Shown: positions 19,164 through 27,313 of the stretch, one piece after another | Position numbering within the stretch: position 1 is the stretch's first letter | How the letters are laid out: every line of letters begins with the position of its first letter | Assembly (NCBI RefSeq): GCF_026410925.1 | Contig: NZ_CP112972.1 | Span: 3,264,419 to 3,328,418, forward strand | From: Halovenus salina | Lineage (GTDB): Archaea > Halobacteriota > Halobacteria > Halobacteriales > Haloarculaceae | Length of the DNA: 64,000 nucleotides | Direction: 5' to 3' | The notes under the pieces: model-generated | Told to the model about the DNA's origin: nothing | The model's input: the letters and a program-made list of their open reading frames with translations, nothing else | Database searches by the model: none | Translations under genes and position numbers: made by a program

Positions 19164-19961
19164 ATGGCTATCCGACGGCTGCTTCGCGGCCAGATTCCCC
19201 AGGCAGACATCGAAGCAGTCGCCAGAGAGGCTGCGAACCGACAGGGTGAAGCCTTCGAGTCTGTCCGCCAGCTTGATTCGGATAACTGGCTGTCGATCCC
19301 GTGTGTCGTCAACGAGCAGCTATTCGTGAAGATCGTCACCGACCAGAACGCGCTCGTCCACGCGCTGTTAACCGCCGGCCGGAACCTCGGTGCGCTCACA
19401 AGTAGAAGCGAAGGATTCTTCGAGCGGTTCGAGACGCCGGTCAGCATGGCGGAACACGACCTTGAAGCGACACGTCGGATCCGCGAGCTCGGCATCAACG
19501 CGCCCGAGCCGATCGAGGCCTTCGAATACGAGGAGTACGGCGTGCTCGTCCTGGAGTTCCTGCCGGAGTTCGAACCACTCGACAGGCTCGACCCCACGAC
19601 AGTCGAGGCGTTGTTGCCGGCGGTGTTCGAGTCGCTCTCGGTGATGCACGAGGCCGGAATCGCCCACGGCGACCTGCGCGGCGAGAACGTCCTCGTCATC
19701 GGCGACGAGATTTATTTCATCGACGCGACAAAAGTCAACGAGCAGGCTATCGAAGACGCAAGAGCCTACGATATCGCCTGTGCACTCGCTGCACTCCAGC
19801 CAATCGTCGGCGCGCGTACAGCGGTTCGAGCGGCCAGCGAGTTCTACACAGACGAACAATTACTCGACGCCGAAGCCTATCTGGATTTCGTGAATCTCCG
19901 TCCCGACCACGACTTCGATACACTCCAGACCAAGGGAGAACTCGAAACGGAACTGAGCTAA
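19164..19961 (+). CDS. RIO/Bud32-like serine/threonine protein kinase
   Basis: A 265-aa compact kinase-fold protein. The catalytic loop HGDLRGENVLVIGD (HxDxxxxN) is near residue 172, and the metal-binding aspartate is in IYFIDATK. The N-terminal portion (first 70 residues) resembles a winged-helix-like RIO extension and carries the likely ATP-binding lysine in LFVKIVT. The ATG at 19164 is chosen because a GATTTATT TATA element lies 27 bp upstream (leaderless); an upstream GTG-type extension is unlikely. Converges with the TFB-like gene, 1 bp apart. Substrate unknown. Confidence 0.82.
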   Translation: MAIRRLLRGQIPQADIEAVAREAANRQGEAFESVRQLDSDNWLSIPCVVNEQLFVKIVTDQNALVHALLTAGRNLGALTSRSEGFFERFETPVSMAEHDLEATRRIRELGINAPEPIEAFEYEEYGVLVLEFLPEFEPLDRLDPTTVEALLPAVFESLSVMHEAGIAHGDLRGENVLVIGDEIYFIDATKVNEQAIEDARAYDIACALAALQPIVGARTAVRAASEFYTDEQLLDAEAYLDFVNLRPDHDFDTLQTKGELETELS

Positions 19962-19962
19962 C

Positions 19963-20580
19963 TCAGATCTCTTCTTCAGGTGTCGACGGAAGCTCCTTGT
20001 AGTTCTCACGGACCGTGCGTATGTGAACGCCGGTTGCCTCGCTCAGCGCGCGCTGTGTGATTTCTGTTCGGTCCGCTTCGGCGGCGGCGTACAACGCGGC
20101 GGCCGCGACACCAGCCGGCTTTCGGCCGATGTGATAGCCGTCTGCCTTGGCCCGCGCCAGCACGTCCAGTGCGTTCCCTTCGGTCTCCGGGGAGATATCG
20201 AAGTGGTCGGCCAGGCGGCCGACGTACAGCTCGGGTTCGGTCGGTGGAATCCCCTGTTGGAGCGTGTCACTCACCACCCGGGCAGTCCGGTAGAGGTGGC
20301 GAGCCGAGACGTCCGCCACCGCGGCCAGCTCATCTATCTGTCGGGGGACACCGTTCTGTCGGACAGCGATGTAGAGCACCGCAACCGGGAGCTCCTCCTC
20401 GTGGACGACCTCGGCGTCGCTTTCCCGAAACTGCTGGTAGAGCTCGACCGCATCGGCCAACACCTCCTCCGAGACGTCGAGTTGCTCCCCCAGACGCCGC
20501 TTTTGGGTCGGGCTTGTTCGGTCGGTCCCACTCTGTGGCTCTGTACTGGTGTCCTGCCGCTTGTCCGATGAGGCTGTCAT
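19963..20580 (-). CDS. TFB-like cyclin-fold transcription factor lacking the zinc ribbon
   Basis: A 205-aa protein built of two TFIIB cyclin-like repeats. Repeat 1 is about residues 33-110 (ADAVELYQQFRES ... LYRTARVVSD) and repeat 2 about 115-195 (GRLADHFDIS ... RKPAGVAAAALYAAAEA ... TQRALSEATGVHIRTVRENYKEL). The final segment has the helix-turn-helix that contacts the BRE in TFB. There is no N-terminal CxxC...CxxC ribbon and no B-finger, so it is shorter than normal TFBs (about 300-330 aa) and probably cannot recruit polymerase the usual way. Start MTASSDKRQ at 20580. Confidence 0.85.
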   Translation of the reverse strand: MTASSDKRQDTSTEPQSGTDRTSPTQKRRLGEQLDVSEEVLADAVELYQQFRESDAEVVHEEELPVAVLYIAVRQNGVPRQIDELAAVADVSARHLYRTARVVSDTLQQGIPPTEPELYVGRLADHFDISPETEGNALDVLARAKADGYHIGRKPAGVAAAALYAAAEADRTEITQRALSEATGVHIRTVRENYKELPSTPEEEI

Positions 20581-20608
20581 TGTCCTGAAAGAGAGCAGTC
20601 GGCGAGGG

Positions 20609-20806
20609 TCACCGCGCCTGTTCGAGGCAGACGCCAGCGTCACTGTCGACGGTAATCCATGCCGTCGCGATACGGCTGTCACTTGGGTCAAACAGTGTGA
20701 GCGTCGTTGGCGAACATGTCTCGTCGTAGGCCCAGTCCAGACCCAGGTCTGGGTACTCGTGCAACTGCCCCGGATTTATCGACGTTTCACAATCGTCCGC
20801 TTTCAT
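20609..20806 (-). CDS. Small conserved haloarchaeal protein (DUF7511-like)
   Basis: A 65-aa acidic protein starting MKADDCETSINPG. The ending AWITVDSDAGVCLEQAR strongly resembles the haloarchaeal small-protein family I know as DUF7511, which ends (T/A)WI(T/S)...VSLEEMR. ATG at 20806 lies about 22-25 nt after an ATATATAATT TATA element on the minus strand, supporting a leaderless mRNA. Function unknown. Confidence 0.7.
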   Translation of the reverse strand: MKADDCETSINPGQLHEYPDLGLDWAYDETCSPTTLTLFDPSDSRIATAWITVDSDAGVCLEQAR

Positions 20807-20816
20807 ATTACATCTG

Positions 20817-20834
20817 TACAATTATATATTGTTA
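20817..20834 (-). promoter_or_regulatory. TATA element for the DUF7511-like gene
   Basis: Strongly A/T-rich ACAATATATAATTG on the minus strand, centred about 22 nt before the ATG at 20806. The stretch 20800-21050 is unusually A/T-rich for this genome and holds several such elements. Confidence 0.45.
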
Positions 20835-21014
20835 AGCGTTCCGTACATATGGTGAGAACGTCCTAAAATACATTAATCATGCTTTTTGGACTCAAATATT
20901 GTGCCCGAGTCCTCGAAGTGTTTGCGAGACATCTCTCATGAGAGAACGCTACGATTCCGTTGATATCAATAGATGCCCGTGACACACCCATGGCTGCTAG
21001 CTTGTATATAGAGC

Positions 21015-21034
21015 AAAGATTTTATATATATTTG
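21015..21034 (+). promoter_or_regulatory. TATA element for the AbrB-PhoU gene
   Basis: TTTTATATATATTTG lies about 25 nt before the ATG at 21050, the distance expected for archaeal transcription starting at or just before the start codon. It supports the shorter start (METRKVQVT) over longer reading-frame extensions. Confidence 0.55.
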
Positions 21035-21049
21035 AATCGCAGAGGTGGT

Positions 21050-22048
21050 ATGGAGACACGGAAAGTCCAGGTGACAGGTGGATCTACGTATACAGTGTCG
21101 CTGCCCAAAGAGTGGGCCACCGAAAATGGCGTGAGTTCAGGCTCGACAGTTGAGTTTCACGCAGAGGGGGACTTGCTGTTGTTGACGCCGCAGACCGAGG
21201 AAGGGCGCACGAAAGGAGAACTGGATATCTCCGACCTGAGCGCCGAAGAGGAGCTCCGCCGGGGCGTGATGACGATGTACGTGAGTGGCTTCGACGTGAT
21301 TACGCTGACGACAGACCGGATGACAGCCGACGAGCGACGGACGATTCGAGACGCCACACAGGGGCTCGTTGGCCTCGAGGTCATCGAGGAGATGCCGACG
21401 AAAATGGTGTTACAGGACCTGCTCGACTCCTCGGAGCTGTCGATGCAAAACGCCGTCACGCGGATGCGGCTGGTGTCGCTGACGATGCTCGACGATGCCG
21501 TGCAGGCACTTGTCGAGGATGACGACGAACTCGCACACGACGTGATGGAACGCGACGACGATGTCGACCGCCTCTGGTATATGACCTCACGCGTGTTCCG
21601 GTCGGTGTTGCGGAATCCGACGGCCGCAAACGAGGTCGGCTTCTCGCGAGAGACCTGTTTCGACCTCCAGTCGAGTGCCCGCCAGCTCGAACGTATCGCC
21701 GACCACGCGACGAAGATTGCCGAACTCGCCCTCGAAGTCGGCGAGATTCCCGAGCCAGCGGCGGAGCCGCTCCAGGAGCTTCACGACGAAGTCTCGGAGG
21801 TTCCGGAGACGGCGATGGAGGCACTGCTGAGCGAGGATTCCGATACCGCGCTCGAACTCGTCAGGCAGGCTCGACGCGATGTCGACGCTATTGAGTCACT
21901 GGTACGGGATGTCGATAGAGAGATTCACGAGTTCGACTCCCAGCTTGCACAGGTTTTGGGTCTCGTGGTCGACTCGCTGTCGCGGACCGCCGACTACGGG
22001 ACAAACATCGCCGAAAGCGCACTCCAGAAAGCAGCGCCGGAACCCTGA
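21050..22048 (+). CDS. AbrB-PhoU phosphate uptake regulator
   Basis: A 332-aa archaeal PhoU-type regulator. Residues 1-45 form an AbrB/SpoVT-like DNA-binding domain (METRKVQVTGGSTYTVSLPKEWA). Residues about 110-325 form two PhoU three-helix repeats, with RDDDVDRLWYMTSR and RRDVDAIESLVRDVDREI being the metal-binding E/DxxxD type segments. Related haloarchaeal proteins are encoded with Pst transporters; none is nearby here. Stop lies 1 bp from the convergent rps8e stop. Confidence 0.88.
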   Translation: METRKVQVTGGSTYTVSLPKEWATENGVSSGSTVEFHAEGDLLLLTPQTEEGRTKGELDISDLSAEEELRRGVMTMYVSGFDVITLTTDRMTADERRTIRDATQGLVGLEVIEEMPTKMVLQDLLDSSELSMQNAVTRMRLVSLTMLDDAVQALVEDDDELAHDVMERDDDVDRLWYMTSRVFRSVLRNPTAANEVGFSRETCFDLQSSARQLERIADHATKIAELALEVGEIPEPAAEPLQELHDEVSEVPETAMEALLSEDSDTALELVRQARRDVDAIESLVRDVDREIHEFDSQLAQVLGLVVDSLSRTADYGTNIAESALQKAAPEP

Positions 22049-22049
22049 G

Positions 22050-22421
22050 TTACGCTTCGAGAACAGCGTTGACTTGGCCGTCCTGGCCGGGTCGGGAGGT
22101 GACCCGAGCGGTCCCCTCGCTCGTCTCAATGATGGCACCGCGGGTGATGATGTTCCGGCGTGCGTAGTTCGGGTCGGCCGGATTCTCGACGACGTTCGTT
22201 ATCTCGGCCGACGTGACACCGTCGTCGGTCGCGATGCTCGCAGTGTCGGTCGTGATGGCCCGAACCTTCGTCGTGCCGCCTCGGGCATTGACCGTCTTCA
22301 GCTTCATATCGCCGACCTGTGTCTCGGTCGGCTCCGAGCCCAGTTCGTGTTTGCGCTTGTCTCGTTTGGGTCGTTGTCGGCCACCTGTACGACGCCGTGT
22401 CGAGCGTCCCTGGTCTTTCAT
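22050..22421 (-). CDS. rps8e: 30S ribosomal protein S8e
   Basis: Archaeal/eukaryotic small-subunit protein, 123 aa, with the basic N-terminus MKDQGRSTRRRTGGRQR, the block KRKHELGSEPTETQVG and the C-terminal NPADPNYARRNIITRGAIIET typical of S8e. The start MKDQGRST at 22421 is chosen because upstream codons in frame are out of family. Not in a ribosomal cluster, as is usual for this gene. Confidence 0.95.
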   Translation of the reverse strand: MKDQGRSTRRRTGGRQRPKRDKRKHELGSEPTETQVGDMKLKTVNARGGTTKVRAITTDTASIATDDGVTSAEITNVVENPADPNYARRNIITRGAIIETSEGTARVTSRPGQDGQVNAVLEA

Positions 22422-22517
22422 ATCGCAATCATCGGGAAGCCCGTACTTCAACCCCTCGAATCGAGCCGTGCCGGAAGTCCGAAGATTTAGGCGCGTCGGG
22501 CCCGCCGTTGTCGAGTG

Positions 22518-22967
22518 ATGAGTCTTCGTCGAGCGGTGGCCGCCCCCTTCCGTCATCGCGGGGTCGAGCGGATGTCCGAAAGCGAGTTCATCGTCGCGCT
22601 CTCGCTGGATAGAGACTGGTTTTCGCCGGACCAGGCCACCCGGCTGGTCGATGTTGCGGCAACCGAGGGACTGCTCGAACGAACCGGCGACGACGTGCTC
22701 GCCGCCTTCGATGTCGGCTCGGTCGAACTCGACGAGAGCTTCGAACCAGATGAGAGTGTCCTCCAGCAACGGACGACCTTCGAGCGACTCCTCGACACCG
22801 TCGTCGATGCTGGCATCGAGAAACAGACCGCAGTCGCCGATATCAACGAACTCCAGGCAGAGCTTGCGGTGTCAGTCGAGGCCGCGGCCGTCCTCTATGC
22901 CCACAGAAATGGCCTCGATGTCTCGGAGCTGGCCGACCGCGCCAGGCGGGAGCTCGCTTCGGAGTGA
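22518..22967 (+). CDS. DUF2240 family protein
   Basis: A 149-aa helical protein: MSLRRAVAAPFRHRG...ESEFIVALSLDRDWFSPDQATRLVDVAATEGLL, a winged-helix-like start typical of the archaeal DUF2240 family, then a C-terminal helical part with ELADRARRELASE. Family function is unknown; the HTH-like start suggests nucleic-acid binding (inference). First of three co-directional genes up to 24367. Confidence 0.75.
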   Translation: MSLRRAVAAPFRHRGVERMSESEFIVALSLDRDWFSPDQATRLVDVAATEGLLERTGDDVLAAFDVGSVELDESFEPDESVLQQRTTFERLLDTVVDAGIEKQTAVADINELQAELAVSVEAAAVLYAHRNGLDVSELADRARRELASE

Positions 22968-23020
22968 CGGCCCCGAGACAGCAGCTTTGTATTCCCCGCC
23001 GAGATAGGAGAGATAACCGA

Positions 23021-23368
23021 ATGGTCGACGATACGATTACCGACGGCAAACGAATCGGACAGTTCCTCGCCTCCGAGCTGACTGGACTGGAGCGTGGCCT
23101 TCTCTCACGGGTCGATGTCGTCGATGCGGACCCGGACGCAGAACCCTCTCCGACGGGGACCGAAGCCTACACTGTCACGCTCGACGGTGACGCGGTCGCT
23201 GTGGCGGTCCTCCTACCCGAGGCCGTCGAACTCCGCCGGACTGCTGACACGTGGGTACAGCCAGAGACGCTTCGTGACATTACTGTCGAGGAGGACCGAC
23301 TTACCGTCGAGAGCGCCGCGGCGGTGAAAGAGGCTGTCGACTGTCTCGTCGCGACCCTCGGAGAGTGA
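23021..23368 (+). CDS. Conserved haloarchaeal hypothetical protein
   Basis: A 115-aa acidic protein starting MVDDTITDGKRIGQFLASEL. It has a helix (ELTGLERGLLSRVDVVDAD), two or three strands (AYTVTLDGDAVAVAVLLP) and a closing amphipathic helix (AAVKEAVDCLVATLGE). I recognise no enzyme motif. Lies 53 bp after the DUF2240 gene and 21 bp before the DUF5787 gene, so probably co-transcribed. Confidence 0.7.
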   Translation: MVDDTITDGKRIGQFLASELTGLERGLLSRVDVVDADPDAEPSPTGTEAYTVTLDGDAVAVAVLLPEAVELRRTADTWVQPETLRDITVEEDRLTVESAAAVKEAVDCLVATLGE

Positions 23369-23389
23369 GGACTGGACACAACGGCTATT

Positions 23390-24367
23390 GTGCCCGAAGC
23401 CGAACAGAGTATCGTGCAGGAGTTCGCCTTCGAGTTGGCGCTGTGTGCACACCTCGAAACAAGCGAACAGGCGGTCCTGGGTCGCCAGCTCGGCACACAG
23501 GTCCACGGCCGGCGGGTCATGGATGTCGTCCGCATCGAACCCGGGCCGGCGTTCGACGAACGGACCGCAATCACGCCGGAGTCGATTCCGTCCCTCGCAA
23601 TCGAGAGTGACGTCGGTCCGGGTACTGCTCGGTACTGGAAAGACGCCTTCGACTGCCATCCGGACACGGCAGAGCAGGTCATCGAGCGCGCGGTCGACGT
23701 GGGGTTTTTCGAGCGCGAACGCCGCAACAGCCGGACCTACGTCAGACAGACCACACGGTACCCCGACTGGTTCGACACGGTCGTCGGCATCGAGAACAAG
23801 CCCGACCTGGGCCGGCCGGGCGACCTCGAAACCCAACTGCTCACCGACGTGGCCCTCAGTCTGGTCGATAAGATTGTGCTTGCCACAGAATCCTACGTCA
23901 CGGGTGCTCACAGGAACAGGATTCCCCCGGAGGTCGGCATCTGGCGGTTCGACCCAGAGACCGGCGACCGCGAGATACTCCGGGAGGCCGACCAGCTCCC
24001 GGTCGACGAGGCCGGTATCGAAATCCTCGACCGGAGCAGCGCGCGGACAGAGATTCGTGTCGCGTCGGCCGGCGCAATCGAGCGTGCTCGCCGGCGGGTT
24101 GCCGAGCGCGCCTACGGCAAAGGATGGCGCACGTATGACCTGCCCGATTGCGAACAGATGGCACCCGACGACGCTGGTCTGCCGTACTGTCCCTGGAAGG
24201 GTGAGACGGTCCGTCCGGCGACCGAATGCGGTCCTGACTGCGGGGGGTACTGCTCTGGAGACGCTCCGTCCGTCGACTTCGACGCTCTCCGGGCACAGCG
24301 GTCGCCGTGGGAGCCTGACCCCGCCGGCCGCAAGCGCCGCCAGTCGGGTCTCGATTCGTTTCTGTGA
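23390..24367 (+). CDS. DUF5787 family protein, possible nuclease-like fold
   Basis: A 325-aa haloarchaeal protein (DUF5787). The central VVGIENKPDLG...LETQLLTDVALSLVDKIVLATE resembles a PD-(D/E)XK core with E-x-K, and the C-terminal half has a cysteine cluster (CEQ...YCPWKG...CGPDCGGYC) that may bind metal or an Fe-S cluster, a layout seen in RecB-type nucleases. The ending RRQSGLDSFL is reminiscent of a PCNA-interacting (PIP) peptide. Nuclease and PIP readings are inference from these motifs. GTG start at 23390. Confidence 0.72.
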   Translation: MPEAEQSIVQEFAFELALCAHLETSEQAVLGRQLGTQVHGRRVMDVVRIEPGPAFDERTAITPESIPSLAIESDVGPGTARYWKDAFDCHPDTAEQVIERAVDVGFFERERRNSRTYVRQTTRYPDWFDTVVGIENKPDLGRPGDLETQLLTDVALSLVDKIVLATESYVTGAHRNRIPPEVGIWRFDPETGDREILREADQLPVDEAGIEILDRSSARTEIRVASAGAIERARRRVAERAYGKGWRTYDLPDCEQMAPDDAGLPYCPWKGETVRPATECGPDCGGYCSGDAPSVDFDALRAQRSPWEPDPAGRKRRQSGLDSFL

Positions 24368-24388
24368 CGAGTTACCGACCCCACGCAG

Positions 24389-24604
24389 CTACCGCGAGAG
24401 AGCGTATCTCGCTCCGGTGTAACAGACGCCGAAGATAACGGCGAACAGTCCGACAGCAACGGGGTCGACAGTACCGCGCATCAACGCGGCAATCACGGCA
24501 TACGTTCCGCCGCCAAGCACGACACTGACGACGCCGGCGAACAGCGGGTACTGCTGGATGACATCCGCACAGTCCTCACACCCCTGAAGCACAGTCGACT
24601 GCAT
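24389..24604 (-). CDS. Small membrane protein
   Basis: A 71-aa protein starting MQSTVLQGCEDCADVIQQ with two predicted membrane helices (about 22-39 and 46-65) and a CxxC at residues 9-12. The start is placed at 24604 because the upstream in-frame stretch is Ser/Arg-rich and unlike coding sequence. Unknown function. Confidence 0.6.
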   Translation of the reverse strand: MQSTVLQGCEDCADVIQQYPLFAGVVSVVLGGGTYAVIAALMRGTVDPVAVGLFAVIFGVCYTGARYALSR

Positions 24605-24647
24605 ACCTGGCGTAGGCGACAGAGATACAAAACGATTCGCCAGCCAG

Positions 24648-24842
24648 TTACCGATAGAACTCCCAGAGGTCGTAACAGAACGCAACCCCGAGCAGGACCG
24701 CCGCGATCGCACTCAGCGTTCGAGAGTTGACGAAGACGTTCGCTACCACGAGCGCGAATGCGACCAGAAACGTCCAGTGGTCGAGTTGGAGGAGGTGGGA
24801 CACCGGGGATCCGGTGTCATGCGGTTTCGACGCATTGGTCAT
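24648..24842 (-). CDS. Small membrane protein
   Basis: A 64-aa protein (MTNASKPHDTGSPVSHLL...) with two hydrophobic segments (about 25-39 and 44-58) ending CYDLWEFYR. Lies 43 bp upstream of the other small membrane gene and 44 bp downstream of the MATE transporter, all on the minus strand, so the three may be one transcript. Unknown function. Confidence 0.6.
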   Translation of the reverse strand: MTNASKPHDTGSPVSHLLQLDHWTFLVAFALVVANVFVNSRTLSAIAAVLLGVAFCYDLWEFYR

Positions 24843-24886
24843 ACTGTCTCTTCGGTCGCCAGGACTTGATGGCTCTGGTTTCTCGG

Positions 24887-26539
24887 TCAGTCTTCAGCCG
24901 ACTCTGACGGTCCCTCCTCACGGAGTTGCTCCCCGGTCTGTCGGGCTTCCTCTGTTGGCATCTCTCCTTCGTCGTCGATGTATTTCTCCTTCCAGGTCCC
25001 TCGGAGGAACCACGGCACCGCCACCGCAGCCCCGAGCGTGTTCCCGGCGGCCATCCCGACCCAAACGCCGGTCGCTCCCCATCCGAGGCCGAAGACCAGA
25101 AGCGACACTGTCCCCACGCGCCCGACCCAGAGTGTACAAATCGAGATGACCATCGCGGTTTTCGTGTTCCCCGCGCCCCGGAACGCCCCGAGTAACACCT
25201 GCGTGATGCCGATGAAAGCGAATTCGACCGACCGTATCCGCAGGTACTCGACGCCCAAGGAGATGACCTCGGCCGCACGCTCGACATCACCCAGGAACAC
25301 GCTCACAATCGGCCTGGTGAAGACAACGCTGACGACAGCGACCGCCAGCATTACGCCCGCCGCTGTTGCCGCCGCCAGATAGACTGACCGGGCGGCTCTG
25401 TCCTCTCTGTCGGCTCCGAGATTCTGGCCGACCATCGTATCGATTGCCCGGCCCAGTCCCATCGCCGGCAAGAAGACAAGGGAGATGATTCGATTCCCGA
25501 GTCCGTACGCGGTCACCACCGCTGGGGCGAAGGTGACAACGATGCCGGTGAGTGCGATGAGGGCGAGCGCACTCATCGACTGTTCGACCATACTTGGCAG
25601 ACCCAGGCGAACGATATCCTCGATGAATCCGAGGTCGGGCGACAGGTCTGAGAGTGACACGTCCGGACCGATTTCCGTCCCGAAGAGCAGATACATCCCG
25701 ATGGCGGCGGCGACACCGCGCGAGAGGATTGTTGCGGCGGCTGCTCCCTCGATTCCCCAGCCTGTGAATCCGGTGGCCGACAGCAGACTCGCTTCGAGCC
25801 CAGTCGCGCCAATCACGTCAAAGAGTGGGTTGCCCTCGAACCCGAAGATGAAAAACGGGTCAAGCGCGATATTTCCGACCACCGAGACGACCATGATGTA
25901 CATGGGCGTCTTCGTGTCTCCGTACCCCCGCATCAGCGCCGAGAAGACGAAGAAGCCGAACATCAGCGGAATGCCGACGAAAATAACTTCCATGTAATCG
26001 GCCGCCAGGGGAATGACCTGCGCTGACGTATCTGGGTCGCTCGGGAGCAGTTTGAGCGCAGGCCGTGTGTAAACGTATCCGACGACACCGATGACGACCG
26101 AGAGGGCACTGACCACAGCGACGGTCTGGCCGACGACCTTTCCTGCTGAGGTCTCGCCCTCCGCGCCGGTGTACTGTGCGACGAGAATCGCGCCGGCAGT
26201 CGTGAATCCGCCGGCGACCGAAATCATGAGGAAGATAAGCGGGAACGCCAGACTGAGGGCACCCACCGCCTCCGAAGAGAGGCGACCTAGATAGAGCGTG
26301 TCGACGATGTTGTAGGTGACCTGGAGGAGTTGGATGGCCACAATCGGCCAGGCGAGATGGAACAGCGGGCGGATCAGACTTCCTTCAGTTATCGACTCCT
26401 GGGAGTCGTCGCTGTCGCTTTGAGCGGCGTCGTCGCGTTCACCGTCGCTGCCGCCGTCAGTCATCGGTCGACCGTCCTGAGACGTGGACGAGCAGTCTGC
26501 GGGGCTGTGTGGAGGATTCGTGGGGGACTCGTCTGTCAC
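24887..26539 (-). CDS. MATE family efflux transporter
   Basis: Twelve-helix multidrug/organic-cation exporter, 550 aa. MATE blocks: PLFHLAWPIVAIQLLQVTYN and DTLYLGRLSSEAVGALSLAF in the first half, repeated after about residue 280 as LGLPSMVEQSM and MVGQNLGADREDRA. A highly acidic, low-complexity N-terminus (about 50 residues) precedes the first helix, so the start is uncertain; M26 (26464) is a reasonable alternative. Substrate unknown. Confidence 0.88.
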   Translation of the reverse strand: MTDESPTNPPHSPADCSSTSQDGRPMTDGGSDGERDDAAQSDSDDSQESITEGSLIRPLFHLAWPIVAIQLLQVTYNIVDTLYLGRLSSEAVGALSLAFPLIFLMISVAGGFTTAGAILVAQYTGAEGETSAGKVVGQTVAVVSALSVVIGVVGYVYTRPALKLLPSDPDTSAQVIPLAADYMEVIFVGIPLMFGFFVFSALMRGYGDTKTPMYIMVVSVVGNIALDPFFIFGFEGNPLFDVIGATGLEASLLSATGFTGWGIEGAAAATILSRGVAAAIGMYLLFGTEIGPDVSLSDLSPDLGFIEDIVRLGLPSMVEQSMSALALIALTGIVVTFAPAVVTAYGLGNRIISLVFLPAMGLGRAIDTMVGQNLGADREDRAARSVYLAAATAAGVMLAVAVVSVVFTRPIVSVFLGDVERAAEVISLGVEYLRIRSVEFAFIGITQVLLGAFRGAGNTKTAMVISICTLWVGRVGTVSLLVFGLGWGATGVWVGMAAGNTLGAAVAVPWFLRGTWKEKYIDDEGEMPTEEARQTGEQLREEGPSESAED

Positions 26540-26595
26540 TAGTACTGGACACTGGCTCCCCGGTAGTGAATGTTCTGAAACTGACGAGTCCGCAG

Positions 26596-27078
26596 CTATG
26601 GTCGTGTGACACGGAACGGACTCGGACTGTCTGTCCAGTCCCAGCCCGGCAGGCGCGTCTGGAAACCGGCAGCAAGCGCCGCATCGAGGTCGTCGACACC
26701 GGCGGTTTCACCCTGATGGACGTGGACGTCAGCGTAGTGAAAGGTTGCCTCTCCCAGCAGTCGGAACGGCTGTGTCCCGGCAATCATCCCCGCTAGTTCC
26801 CGCCCAAGCAACTCGTCGACGACGAATCCGGGGTAATCTCCCTCGACATCGAGTTTGCGAAGCAGCCGAACCAGCGCAGCGACGTTTACCGCGCGGTCGC
26901 CGTCGGCGAACACCTCGTCGACCGCGTCGTGATACTGTGACTGCTCGACCGTGTCGACCGTCGTGCCAAAGAGGTCACCCAGGTCCGCCCGGACTTCGTT
27001 GACCAGTGGGACAATCCGGTCGCCTCTGTCGGCCACCCACTCGTACTCGTGAGCGACGACTTCCGGTGTCAGGTGCAT
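26596..27078 (-). CDS. Conserved haloarchaeal hypothetical protein
   Basis: A 160-aa soluble acidic protein (MHLTPEVVAHEYEWVADRGD...). Mostly helical, with the conserved-looking GDYPGFVVDELLGRELAGMIAG and a C-terminal FQTRLPGWDWTDSPSPFRVT. I recognise no family function. Stands 56 bp from the MATE gene on the same strand. The 235 bp upstream to 27313 shows no other gene. Confidence 0.65.
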   Translation of the reverse strand: MHLTPEVVAHEYEWVADRGDRIVPLVNEVRADLGDLFGTTVDTVEQSQYHDAVDEVFADGDRAVNVAALVRLLRKLDVEGDYPGFVVDELLGRELAGMIAGTQPFRLLGEATFHYADVHVHQGETAGVDDLDAALAAGFQTRLPGWDWTDSPSPFRVTRP

Positions 27079-27313
27079 ACCCGAGTAACCGCTCCCCAGA
27101 ACCGAGAGTCTTCCGCGTCGGTCCCAGTGGTTGAAACCAAGCCTTATTCAGTAGTACTTCTACTCTCTGGTCGGTCTCAGAGGACCTCACACGAAAAGGA
27201 AGACTGTCGCCCGTGCACAACAAGAAGAGCCAAGATGTACCGCGGTATTCCGATATCAGGTCGTGACAATCACCAGGCCTTCTTTTACGCTCCGTCGACT
27301 CGAGGCGACCAAC

